Below are positions 54,448 to 60,591 of a stretch of DNA of 60,591 nucleotides, piece after piece (position 1 is the first letter of the stretch; every line of letters begins with the position of its first letter). Where the stretch lies: NCBI RefSeq assembly GCF_001180205.1, contig NZ_CVSU01000110.1, positions 1 to 60,591 on the forward strand, given 5' to 3'. Source of the stretch: Candidatus Pelagibacter communis. Its GTDB lineage: Bacteria; Pseudomonadota; Alphaproteobacteria; Pelagibacterales; Pelagibacteraceae. The notes under the pieces are model-generated. The model was not told the DNA's origin. It worked only from the letters and a program-made list of their open reading frames with translations, and searched no databases. The translations under genes were made by a program, and so were the position numbers.

Positions 54448-55482
54448 ATGAGAATTGAAGAAGAGCTTAAGTTAGATTATTCAGATGTACTATTTAGACC
54501 TAAAAGAAGTACATTAAAAAGTCGTAAAGACGTAAATCTTCTTAGAACATATAGATTTAAATACAGCAAAAATGAATGGTCAGGTATTCCAATTATGGCA
54601 GCAAACATGGATGGTGTTGGAGAATTAGGTGTTGCTGAAAAATTAAATGAATATGGAATGATTACATCATTAACAAAACAACATGATGTTAAAAAAATCA
54701 AACAAAATAAAAATATTAAAAAAATCTATCCTAATATCGCACTTAGCGTTGGTATTAAAAAAGAAGATTTTCAAAATTTAGATAAAGTATTAAAAGAATT
54801 TAGTTTTTTTAAATTCATTTGTATTGATGTTGCGAATGGATACACAGAACATTTCACTAATTTCATTAAATCTGTAAGAGATAAATACCCAACTAAAACA
54901 ATAATTGCAGGTAATGTAGTAACTGCTGATATGACTCAAGAATTAGTTCTTAGTGGAGCGGATATTGTTAAAGTTGGAATAGGACCAGGCAGCGTTTGTA
55001 CTACAAGAATTCAAACTGGTGTTGGTTATCCACAATTGAGTGCGGTAATCGAATGTGCCGATGCTGCTCATGGACTTGGTGCACATGTAATTGCGGATGG
55101 TGGATGTACTTGTCCTGGTGATGTGGCTAAAGGTTTTGGAGGTGGTGCTGATTTTGTAATGCTCGGCGGTATGCTTGCAGGACATGATGAAGGAAACGGT
55201 AAAATTGTTAAATTAAATGGAGAAAAATATATAGAGTTTTATGGATCTAGCTCTGAAGTTGCTAATAAAAAACACTATGGTGGACTTTCAGATTATCGAA
55301 GTAGTGAGGGAAGAAAAGTAAGAGTAAAATACAGAGGTAAAATAAACGATACTATTTTAAATATTCTTGGGGGTGTAAGAAGTAGTTGTACTTATGTTGG
55401 TGCGCCCTCACTTAAACAATTAAGCAAATGCACTACATTCGTAAGAGTTTCTAATCAATTTAATGATAGTTTAATTAAATAA
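54448..55482 (+). CDS. guaC: GMP reductase
   Basis: A 344-aa TIM-barrel enzyme of the IMPDH/GMPR family converting GMP to IMP. It lacks CBS domains. The opening MRIEEELKLDYSDVLFRPKRSTLKSR-type sequence matches E. coli GuaC. The catalytic Cys lies in GIGPGSVCTTR near residue 180, and LGGMLAGHDE is conserved. With apt and a further phosphoribosyltransferase it forms a purine-recycling group. Confidence 0.92.
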   Translation: MRIEEELKLDYSDVLFRPKRSTLKSRKDVNLLRTYRFKYSKNEWSGIPIMAANMDGVGELGVAEKLNEYGMITSLTKQHDVKKIKQNKNIKKIYPNIALSVGIKKEDFQNLDKVLKEFSFFKFICIDVANGYTEHFTNFIKSVRDKYPTKTIIAGNVVTADMTQELVLSGADIVKVGIGPGSVCTTRIQTGVGYPQLSAVIECADAAHGLGAHVIADGGCTCPGDVAKGFGGGADFVMLGGMLAGHDEGNGKIVKLNGEKYIEFYGSSSEVANKKHYGGLSDYRSSEGRKVRVKYRGKINDTILNILGGVRSSCTYVGAPSLKQLSKCTTFVRVSNQFNDSLIK

Positions 55483-55483
55483 T

Positions 55484-56002
55484 TTATTTTTCAAACTTAA
55501 AATCTTTAATATTTGTAGTTTCATATTTCTCAAAAGGCATATGTATCCAAGGAGAGTCTTTTAAATAATCTACAGAATAATCAGGTTTAAATTTTGAAGT
55601 TGACTTGTGCCATATAACTGCAGTTTTAATTTTTTTATCAAAATAAAATCCATAAAAATGTTCTAACCATTTAATACTTTTTATTAAAGTTTTTCCAGAA
55701 TCAGCTAAATCATCAACTAACAAAACATGTGAACCTAAGTTTGGAGTAGTTTTTGCTAAATCTCTTGAAAAAGTAAACTGTCCCTGTTGATTTTTAATAT
55801 CATCACTATCACCATGGTAAGACTCAACAGATAAAATGGCTAAAGGAACATTAAAAAGTCTACTAAAAATATCTCCAACCCTTAATCCACCTTTTGCAAT
55901 ACAAATTATTTGATTAAATTTTAAATTATCCTCATGAATTTTTTTAGCTAATTGCTCTATCTTTTTATGATAATCTTCCCAAGTTATATAAATATCTTTC
56001 AT
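55484..56002 (-). CDS. Purine phosphoribosyltransferase (xanthine/guanine/hypoxanthine type)
   Basis: A 172-aa type I phosphoribosyltransferase. It starts MKDIYITWEDYHKKIEQLAKKI. The core strand is IICIAKGGLRVGDIFSRLF and the PRPP loop is VLLVDDLADSGKTL; a Gpt-like ending follows. A longer frame to 56077 runs through the tRNA-Met fragment and is not believable, so I start at the ATG at 56002. It converges with guaC, with 1 bp between stops. Confidence 0.85.
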   Translation of the reverse strand: MKDIYITWEDYHKKIEQLAKKIHEDNLKFNQIICIAKGGLRVGDIFSRLFNVPLAILSVESYHGDSDDIKNQQGQFTFSRDLAKTTPNLGSHVLLVDDLADSGKTLIKSIKWLEHFYGFYFDKKIKTAVIWHKSTSKFKPDYSVDYLKDSPWIHMPFEKYETTNIKDFKFEK

Positions 56003-56008
56003 AATTTT

Positions 56009-56055
56009 TGGTAGCGGGAAGTGGGATCGAACCACTGACCTCGGGCTTATGAGTC
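56009..56055 (-). repeat. Copy of the 3' half of tRNA-Met (47-bp direct repeat)
   Basis: These 47 bp are identical to 57457-57503, i.e. CCA, the 3' acceptor strand, T arm, variable loop and the anticodon arm up to the GACTCATAA loop. The expected 5' half (D arm, GGCGGGG) is not present; 56056-56100 is unrelated or heavily degraded. It is a direct repeat in the same orientation as the tRNA, 1.4 kb away. This is the geometry left when an element integrates into a tRNA 3' end. Confidence 0.85.
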
Positions 56056-56156
56056 TATCGCCATGAACCCTGTTCACCTACTCTAGAACAATTACCCCTG
56101 TAAATGCTCTCTTTCCTTTCTAATGATATTGAATCAAATTAAAGAATCTTAGTCAA

Positions 56157-56175
56157 GAACCAATCTCATTGACGC
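56157..56175. repeat. 19-bp direct repeat, left copy
   Basis: GAACCAATCTCATTGACGC, differing at one base from the copy at 57404-57422. The pair brackets the DmdA-like gene. This copy sits 54 bp before its ATG and might carry a promoter or attachment-arm site. The remaining bases of 56056-56229 show no other feature I can support. Confidence 0.6.
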
Positions 56176-56229
56176 GTATATGGAGCAGGAAAATTTTCTT
56201 TAAATTAAATTTTTATCATAGTAAAAGCC

Positions 56230-57372
56230 ATGATGACAAAAAAAGAATTTGGTTTTGGGACTCAGATTAGAAAATCTCCATATTTTGATGCAACTGTTAG
56301 ATGGGGAGCAAAAGATTTTTCCGTATATAATCACATGTATATCCCAAGAGATTTTGGCAGTCCTGAAGAAAACTTTTGGAACCTAATTAATGATGCAATT
56401 TTATGTGATGTGGCTGTTGAAAGACAAGTAGAAATAACAGGACCAGATGCGTATAAATTTATTCAGTTACTTACACCTAGAGATCTTGCAAAATTATCTG
56501 TTGGACAATGTAAATATGTTTTAATTACTAATCATGAAGGTGGAATTTTAAACGACCCTGTGCTTTTAAGATTAGCAGAAAATCATTTTTGGTTATCTTT
56601 AGGAGATAGCGATATTTTGTTATGGGCACAAGGAGTTGCTATTAATTCAGGATTGGATGTTAAAATTTCCGAACCTGATGTTTCACCTCTGCAACTTCAA
56701 GGACCTAACTCAGGTAAAATAATGCAAAAGTTATTTGGTGATAGTATTAATGATTTAAAATATTATTGGTTAAGAGAATATAATTTAGATGGAATACCTT
56801 TGATTGTATCTAGAACTGGTTGGTCAAGTGAACTTGGATATGAAATTTATTTGAGAGATGGAACTAAAGGTGATGTTCTATGGGAAAAAATAATGGCAGC
56901 TGGAAAAAATTATAATTTAAAACCAGGCCACACATCATCAATAAGAAGAATAGAAGCAGCTATGCTTTCATATCATGCTGACGCAGATATTTACACCAAT
57001 CCATTTGAAGTAGGCTTAGATCGATTAGTAAGTTTTGATACAGACGTAAATTATATTGGTAAAGATGCCTTAAGAAAAATTAAGGAAGAAGGAATTAAAA
57101 GAAAACAAGTTGGGATCATAATTGAATGTGAACCTTTACAAGGACCTAATACTACTTTTTGGAAAATATTTAAGGATAATGAACAGATTGGAAAAGTTAC
57201 TTCGGCTGTTTATTCACCAAGATTAAAAAAGAACATTGCATTAGCAATGATTAATTTAGAATATTCAGAAATTGGTACAGAATTGGATGTAAAAATTGGA
57301 GATAAGAATTTTAAATCTATTGTTGTTGAAAAACCTTTTTACGATCCAAAAAAGAAAATAGCTTCAAGCTAA
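56230..57372 (+). CDS. DmdA-like GcvT-family tetrahydrofolate-dependent methyltransferase
   Basis: A 380-aa aminomethyltransferase-fold protein. Segments such as RKSPYFDATVRWGAKDFSVY, RQVEITGPDAYKFIQLLTPRDL, VGQCKYVLI, SDILLWAQG and EPDVSPLQLQGPNSGKIM resemble DMSP demethylase (DmdA) and its SAR11 paralogues more than true GcvT. It probably moves a one-carbon unit from a methylated osmolyte to tetrahydrofolate. Several differences from my recollection of Pelagibacter DmdA suggest a paralogue with another substrate. It stands alone between tRNA-Met and a duplicated tRNA half, with its own terminator. Confidence 0.82.
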   Translation: MMTKKEFGFGTQIRKSPYFDATVRWGAKDFSVYNHMYIPRDFGSPEENFWNLINDAILCDVAVERQVEITGPDAYKFIQLLTPRDLAKLSVGQCKYVLITNHEGGILNDPVLLRLAENHFWLSLGDSDILLWAQGVAINSGLDVKISEPDVSPLQLQGPNSGKIMQKLFGDSINDLKYYWLREYNLDGIPLIVSRTGWSSELGYEIYLRDGTKGDVLWEKIMAAGKNYNLKPGHTSSIRRIEAAMLSYHADADIYTNPFEVGLDRLVSFDTDVNYIGKDALRKIKEEGIKRKQVGIIIECEPLQGPNTTFWKIFKDNEQIGKVTSAVYSPRLKKNIALAMINLEYSEIGTELDVKIGDKNFKSIVVEKPFYDPKKKIASS

Positions 57373-57388
57373 GTAGCTATTTTTTTTA
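57355..57388 (+). terminator. Intrinsic terminator overlapping the DmdA-like gene's end
   Basis: A 9-bp stem, AAAATAGCT (57355-57363) with AGCTATTTT (57375-57383), has an 11-nt loop that contains the TAA stop, followed by more T. It keeps this transcript from running into the antisense side of tRNA-Met. Confidence 0.75.
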
Positions 57389-57403
57389 TTTAATCCTAGT
57401 TTT

Positions 57404-57422
57404 GAACCAATTTCATTGACGC
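57404..57422. repeat. 19-bp direct repeat, right copy
   Basis: GAACCAATTTCATTGACGC, one mismatch from 56157-56175. It lies 34 bp from the 3' end of tRNA-Met. Confidence 0.6.
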
Positions 57423-57456
57423 CTCAGATACACAAAACAGACTAATGCTTCTAGAA

Positions 57457-57533
57457 TGGTAGCGGGAAGTGGGATCGAACCACTGACCTCGGGCTTATGA
57501 GTCCCGCGCTCTAACCAACTGAGCTACCCCGCC
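57457..57533 (-). tRNA. tRNA-Met (anticodon CAT, elongator-type)
   Basis: On the minus strand this is a 77-nt cloverleaf with encoded CCA. The acceptor GGCGGGG pairs with TCCCGCT (G-U at both ends), D arm TAGCTCAGTTGGTTAGAGC, T stem AGTGG/CCACT. The anticodon loop is CTCATAA, giving CAT. G1-U72 pairing and no run of three G-C pairs in the anticodon stem argue against initiator tRNA. A lysidine-modified tRNA-Ile(CAT) is not ruled out from sequence. Its 3' 47 bases are duplicated at 56009-56055. Confidence 0.92.
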
Positions 57534-57603
57534 ATAATTGATAAATGATTTATAATATATATCTTTATTGTTTCAATAAACTTTTTTTAAATCAAATCCT
57601 AAA

Positions 57604-57813
57604 CTAAATAATAAAATAAATAGCTAATGAGCTAACTAAACCAGCCAAAATAATTGAAAAAACAATTCTTTTTTTTAAAGTTCTTTTTTGATCTAATCTA
57701 ACTCTGTTTAGTAAAATATTTACATTAGTAGTTTTAATTTTATCTACTTCAAAATCTTTATTTCTAGTAATTTCGGTATTAAATAATGATGAGTCTTGAT
57801 CTTTTTTTTTCAC
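57604..57813 (-). CDS. Small single-pass membrane protein, 69 aa
   Basis: A charged N-terminal stretch with many Lys, Asp and Asn (MKKKDQDSSLFNTEITRNKD...) is followed by a basic anchor (DQKRTLKKR) and one C-terminal hydrophobic helix (residues about 50-68, IVFSIILAGLVSSLAIYFII). The helix could make it a tail-anchored protein. No family recognised. It lies 45 bp downstream of the DMGDH-type gene on the same strand. Confidence 0.65.
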   Translation of the reverse strand: MKKKDQDSSLFNTEITRNKDFEVDKIKTTNVNILLNRVRLDQKRTLKKRIVFSIILAGLVSSLAIYFII

Positions 57814-57858
57814 AATTTATCTAACCAGCTAATTAACTTAAATACAATAAAATTATAA

Positions 57859-60303
57859 TTAAATTTTTCTAAAATCTTTTGTATTTAGTGGTTTTGAAAG
57901 TATTTCGATTGGATATTTGATCTTCTCCACTTCTATGAACAAATTTTTATCTTTAAGCGTATCTATTGTGTTTCCTGAATTAACATAGCCAAATGATAAA
58001 TTTTTATCATAGCAGAATGAATAATTTCCTGAAGTTGTCCTTCCAATGATTTTATCATCTAAATAAATAGGTTCTTCATGTAACAACAAAGGTTGGCCTG
58101 GTTTACTATCTTTTAATGTAAACATCATCATTGTCTTTTCTAAAGGTTTATCTTTAATTTTTAACAATGCGTCTTTACCTATAAAATTAAAATTTTTTTT
58201 ATAACTAATAGTAAAATTTAAACCTGCTTGATACTGATTTTCTTCTGGTGAAATATCATGGCCCCAATGTAAAAAACCACTTTCCATTCTCATTATATCC
58301 ATTGCATGCATACCACAATGAGATAAGCGAAAGTTTTTACCTTCATTAGTTAAAATTTTATATAAATCCAAAGCATAGTTTTTATTTACATATAATTCAA
58401 AGCCAAGTTCACCTACATAAGATATTCTTTGTGCCCAAACTTTTATATTCTTAATCAATACATTTTTTCCTGATCCAAATTGAAAATTTTCTGGTGAATA
58501 ATCTTCATCACTAATTTTTTGAATCATTTCTCTACTTTTAGGACCAAATAAACCAAGACAGCAAATCTCTTCTGTAACATCAATAAATTTAACATCTTCA
58601 GATAAATATTTTAAAATATGAAATTTATCTCTTTCTCTAGTTGCTGCTGAACTAACTATTCTAAAATAATTTTTATCAATACAGACAACTGTTACATCCG
58701 TTTCAATACCACCGTCTTCATTTAGCATGTGAGTATAAGTAGATTTGCCAATTTCATTTTTAATGTTAGCTGTACAAATTTTTTGTAAATCGCTATGAAC
58801 TTTCTCACCTTTTAAATCAAATTTAGAAAAAGTAGAAAAATCAAAAAGTCCTACATTTTTTCTAGCATTTATGGTTTCATGTTTTGCTGATGGATACCAA
58901 TTTTGATAGTTAAAACTATGTTCATAATCTGATTTTTCTCCATTTAAGGAATACCACATAGGTCTTTCAAACCCTCCTGCTACACCAAAACATGCACCAG
59001 CTTTTTTTAATTCATCATGATAAGGTAATAATTTTTCATTTCTAGAAGTTGAGTGTTGTTTATAAGGCCAATGCATACCATATAAGTCCCCTAAGGTTTC
59101 AGTAACTCTATCCATTATAAATTTTTTAGATGAATGAAACTTTTGAAATCTTTTTATATCAAGTGAAAATAAATCCTCATTTATATGACCATTAATCATC
59201 CATTCAGCAGTTACTCTTCCCGCTCCTCCAGAACTTGCAATTCCGATACTATTGAAACCACAGCATGTATAAAGATTTTTTACTTCTGGAGTTTCTCCAA
59301 GCAAATACTGTGTGTCAGGTGTAAATGACTCAGGGCCTGAAAAAAATTTTCTTATACCTGCATTTTCTAACATTGGGAGTCTATGAAATGATTTTTCAAG
59401 GTAAGGTTCTAAATGTTCAAAATCGTCAGGAAATTCTCCAAATGAAAAATCATCTGGAACTCTTCCATCATCTTTAAATGCAGGTTTTGCATTAGGTTCG
59501 AAAATTCCAACCAACATTTTTCCAGCATCTTCTTTCAAATAAAGACAAGCATTGTAATCCCTCAAAACAGGTAAATCTTTTGGAAGATCTCTCATTGGCT
59601 CCGTAATCACATAGAAGTGCTCATTAGGATATAGCGGAACACTAACACCAATATCTTCTCCAATTTGTCGAGACCACATTCCTGTAGCTAAAACTACATA
59701 TTCACAATCTATTTTTCCTTCAGAAGTTTCAACACCACATATTCTTTTATTTTTTATCAAAATTTTATTTACTGGTGACTTCTCAAATATTTGAACACCC
59801 AACATTTTAGCAGCTTTAGCCAATACATTTGTAACCCCAACAGGATCTGCCTGACCATCTTTTGGCATATAAACACCACCTACTAGATCTTCGTTTTTTA
59901 CTACTGGATACAGTTCTTTTATTCTCTCTTTGTTTAAAACCTCTACCTCAACATTAGATAGTTGTGCAGTTGTAGCTTGTCTTAATAATTCCTGCATTCT
60001 TTCTTTGGAAGAAGCTACTGTTATTGCTCCATTCTGTTTAAGCCCAGTTGATAAACCTGTTGTTTTTTCTAGCTCTTTGTAAAGATCTAAAGAATATTTT
60101 CTTAATTTGGTTATAGTAGAAGTGGCTCCTAATTGACCTATTAATCCTGCAGCATGCCATGTCGTTCCAGAAGTGAGTTGGTCTCTTTCTAATAAAATTA
60201 TATCTTTCCAGCCAAATTTAGCTAAATGATAAGCACAAGAAGTGCCAGCAACTCCACCCCCTACTACAACTACCTTTGCGCTTGAAGGATAGTTTTTTTC
60301 CAT
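57859..60303 (-). CDS. Dimethylglycine/sarcosine dehydrogenase-type FAD enzyme with folate domain
   Basis: An 814-aa protein with three parts. The N-terminal DAO FAD domain has VVVVGGGVAGTSCAYHLAKFG and LERDQLTSGTTWHAAGL, including the His that carries covalent FAD in DMGDH and SARDH. An FAO_M linker follows. A C-terminal GcvT-type folate domain begins around residue 430 (GVAGGFERPMWY...). It would oxidatively demethylate an N-methylated glycine, passing formaldehyde to tetrahydrofolate, as in glycine betaine breakdown. Dimethylglycine versus sarcosine cannot be separated here. It starts 2 bp after the alanine dehydrogenase stop. Confidence 0.87.
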   Translation of the reverse strand: MEKNYPSSAKVVVVGGGVAGTSCAYHLAKFGWKDIILLERDQLTSGTTWHAAGLIGQLGATSTITKLRKYSLDLYKELEKTTGLSTGLKQNGAITVASSKERMQELLRQATTAQLSNVEVEVLNKERIKELYPVVKNEDLVGGVYMPKDGQADPVGVTNVLAKAAKMLGVQIFEKSPVNKILIKNKRICGVETSEGKIDCEYVVLATGMWSRQIGEDIGVSVPLYPNEHFYVITEPMRDLPKDLPVLRDYNACLYLKEDAGKMLVGIFEPNAKPAFKDDGRVPDDFSFGEFPDDFEHLEPYLEKSFHRLPMLENAGIRKFFSGPESFTPDTQYLLGETPEVKNLYTCCGFNSIGIASSGGAGRVTAEWMINGHINEDLFSLDIKRFQKFHSSKKFIMDRVTETLGDLYGMHWPYKQHSTSRNEKLLPYHDELKKAGACFGVAGGFERPMWYSLNGEKSDYEHSFNYQNWYPSAKHETINARKNVGLFDFSTFSKFDLKGEKVHSDLQKICTANIKNEIGKSTYTHMLNEDGGIETDVTVVCIDKNYFRIVSSAATRERDKFHILKYLSEDVKFIDVTEEICCLGLFGPKSREMIQKISDEDYSPENFQFGSGKNVLIKNIKVWAQRISYVGELGFELYVNKNYALDLYKILTNEGKNFRLSHCGMHAMDIMRMESGFLHWGHDISPEENQYQAGLNFTISYKKNFNFIGKDALLKIKDKPLEKTMMMFTLKDSKPGQPLLLHEEPIYLDDKIIGRTTSGNYSFCYDKNLSFGYVNSGNTIDTLKDKNLFIEVEKIKYPIEILSKPLNTKDFRKI

Positions 60304-60305
60304 TT

Positions 60306-60591
60306 CTAATGTTTGATAGCTTCTCCAGGTTCAACAAAATTATGTCCAAAGACATCAGCAACTGCTTTGTAAGTTACTTGACCTTTATGAACATTTAACC
60401 CTGCTAAGAAGTTTTTATCTTCACTTAATGCTTTTTGATAACCTTTATTAGCAAGCTTAACTAAGAAAGGTAAAGTTGCATTATTTAATGCCAATGTTGA
60501 TGTTCTAGGTACACCTCCTGGCATATTTGCCACACAATAATGAACTACATCATCTACTATATAAGTTGGGTCACCGTGTGTTGTAGGTTTG
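60306..60591 (-). CDS. ald: Alanine dehydrogenase, C-terminal part (runs off window)
   Basis: About 95 residues, continuing past the right edge. [30 protein letters not shown], then [17 protein letters not shown] and [15 protein letters not shown], match the end of alanine dehydrogenase, which interconverts alanine and pyruvate with NADH. An internal Met is not the true start. It is 2 bp from the DMGDH gene, so the two are likely co-transcribed, linking N-methyl-amine and amino acid catabolism. Confidence 0.9.
   Translation of the reverse strand, partial: KPTTHGDPTYIVDDVVHYCVANMPGGVPRTSTLALNNATLPFLVKLANKGYQKALSEDKNFLAGLNVHKGQVTYKAVADVFGHNFVEPGEAIKH

Noticed and set aside
56003-56077. N-terminal extension of the phosphoribosyltransferase
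   Set aside because: The extra 25 codons run through the duplicated tRNA sequence and have no family similarity; the ATG at 56002 gives a normal N-terminus.
56009-56100. A second functional tRNA-Met gene
   Set aside because: Only the 3' half matches. The 5' side shows no D arm or acceptor strand able to pair with the 3' acceptor, so no cloverleaf can form.
1-60591. CRISPR arrays, prophage or insertion sequences
   Set aside because: No regularly spaced repeats, transposase, integrase or phage structural genes were found on either strand.

Overview
The window looks like a piece of a streamlined SAR11 (Pelagibacterales) alphaproteobacterial chromosome. The evidence is very AT-rich coding DNA, almost no intergenic space, many 1-8 bp gene overlaps, frequent TTG/GTG starts, and a typical marine oligotroph gene set (prpDBC, glucosylglycerate-type osmolyte genes, DMGDH/GcvT-family C1 enzymes, a DmdA-like paralogue, a fused speDE, bolA-grxD). 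No phage, IS element, CRISPR array or rRNA was seen. The longest stretches without a gene are about 100-200 bp and are described individually.

Layout. 1-3.6 kb: a contig-edge-like inverted duplication of nadK sequence, tRNA-Thr, two tiny membrane proteins, nadK directly abutting tRNA-Leu, then a phosphatase/glycosyltransferase pair for a glycosylglycerate osmolyte. 3.6-12 kb: gamma-glutamylcyclotransferase and CinA-like genes, then a long forward run sfsA-map-purB-purC-purS-purQ-purL-bolA-grxD. 12-21.7 kb: a reverse block of methyltransferase, rpsD, trmJ, cimA, cysS, nadE, class II DAHP synthase, glmS and a stand-alone GlmU acetyltransferase domain. 21.7-26 kb: gph and the methylcitrate cycle prpD-prpB-prpC. 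26-29 kb: nrdAB with a promoter and tandem NrdR-like boxes. 29-35.5 kb: phosphohexomutase, a long coiled-coil protein, a probable small RNA, TauE, dusA, rpoZ and an MFS transporter. 35.5-45 kb: mixed metabolic, envelope and secreted proteins, including a thioredoxin-like gene broken at an A9 tract. 45-56 kb: a polyamine, methylthioadenosine (MTA) and purine-salvage neighbourhood. 56-60.6 kb: a DmdA-like gene between a tRNA-Met and a 47-bp copy of that tRNA's 3' half, then a DMGDH-type enzyme and the C-terminal part of alanine dehydrogenase.

The most interesting system is at 47.7-54.4 kb. A SpeD-SpeE fusion would release MTA. MtnP and Apt would recover its adenine as AMP, and MtnA would isomerise methylthioribose-1-phosphate to methylthioribulose-1-phosphate. 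No mtnB, mtnC or mtnD is present here. Instead, the gene convergent with mtnA encodes a class II aldolase fused to a short-chain dehydrogenase. I infer a DHAP-shunt-like pathway in which one polypeptide splits methylthioribulose-1-phosphate (or 5-deoxyribulose-1-phosphate) and then oxidises or reduces the aldehyde. Other items worth checking are the tRNA-Met half duplication around the DmdA-like gene, the 31.8 kb small RNA, the near-leaderless tRNA-Leu/nadK junction and the A9 frameshift.
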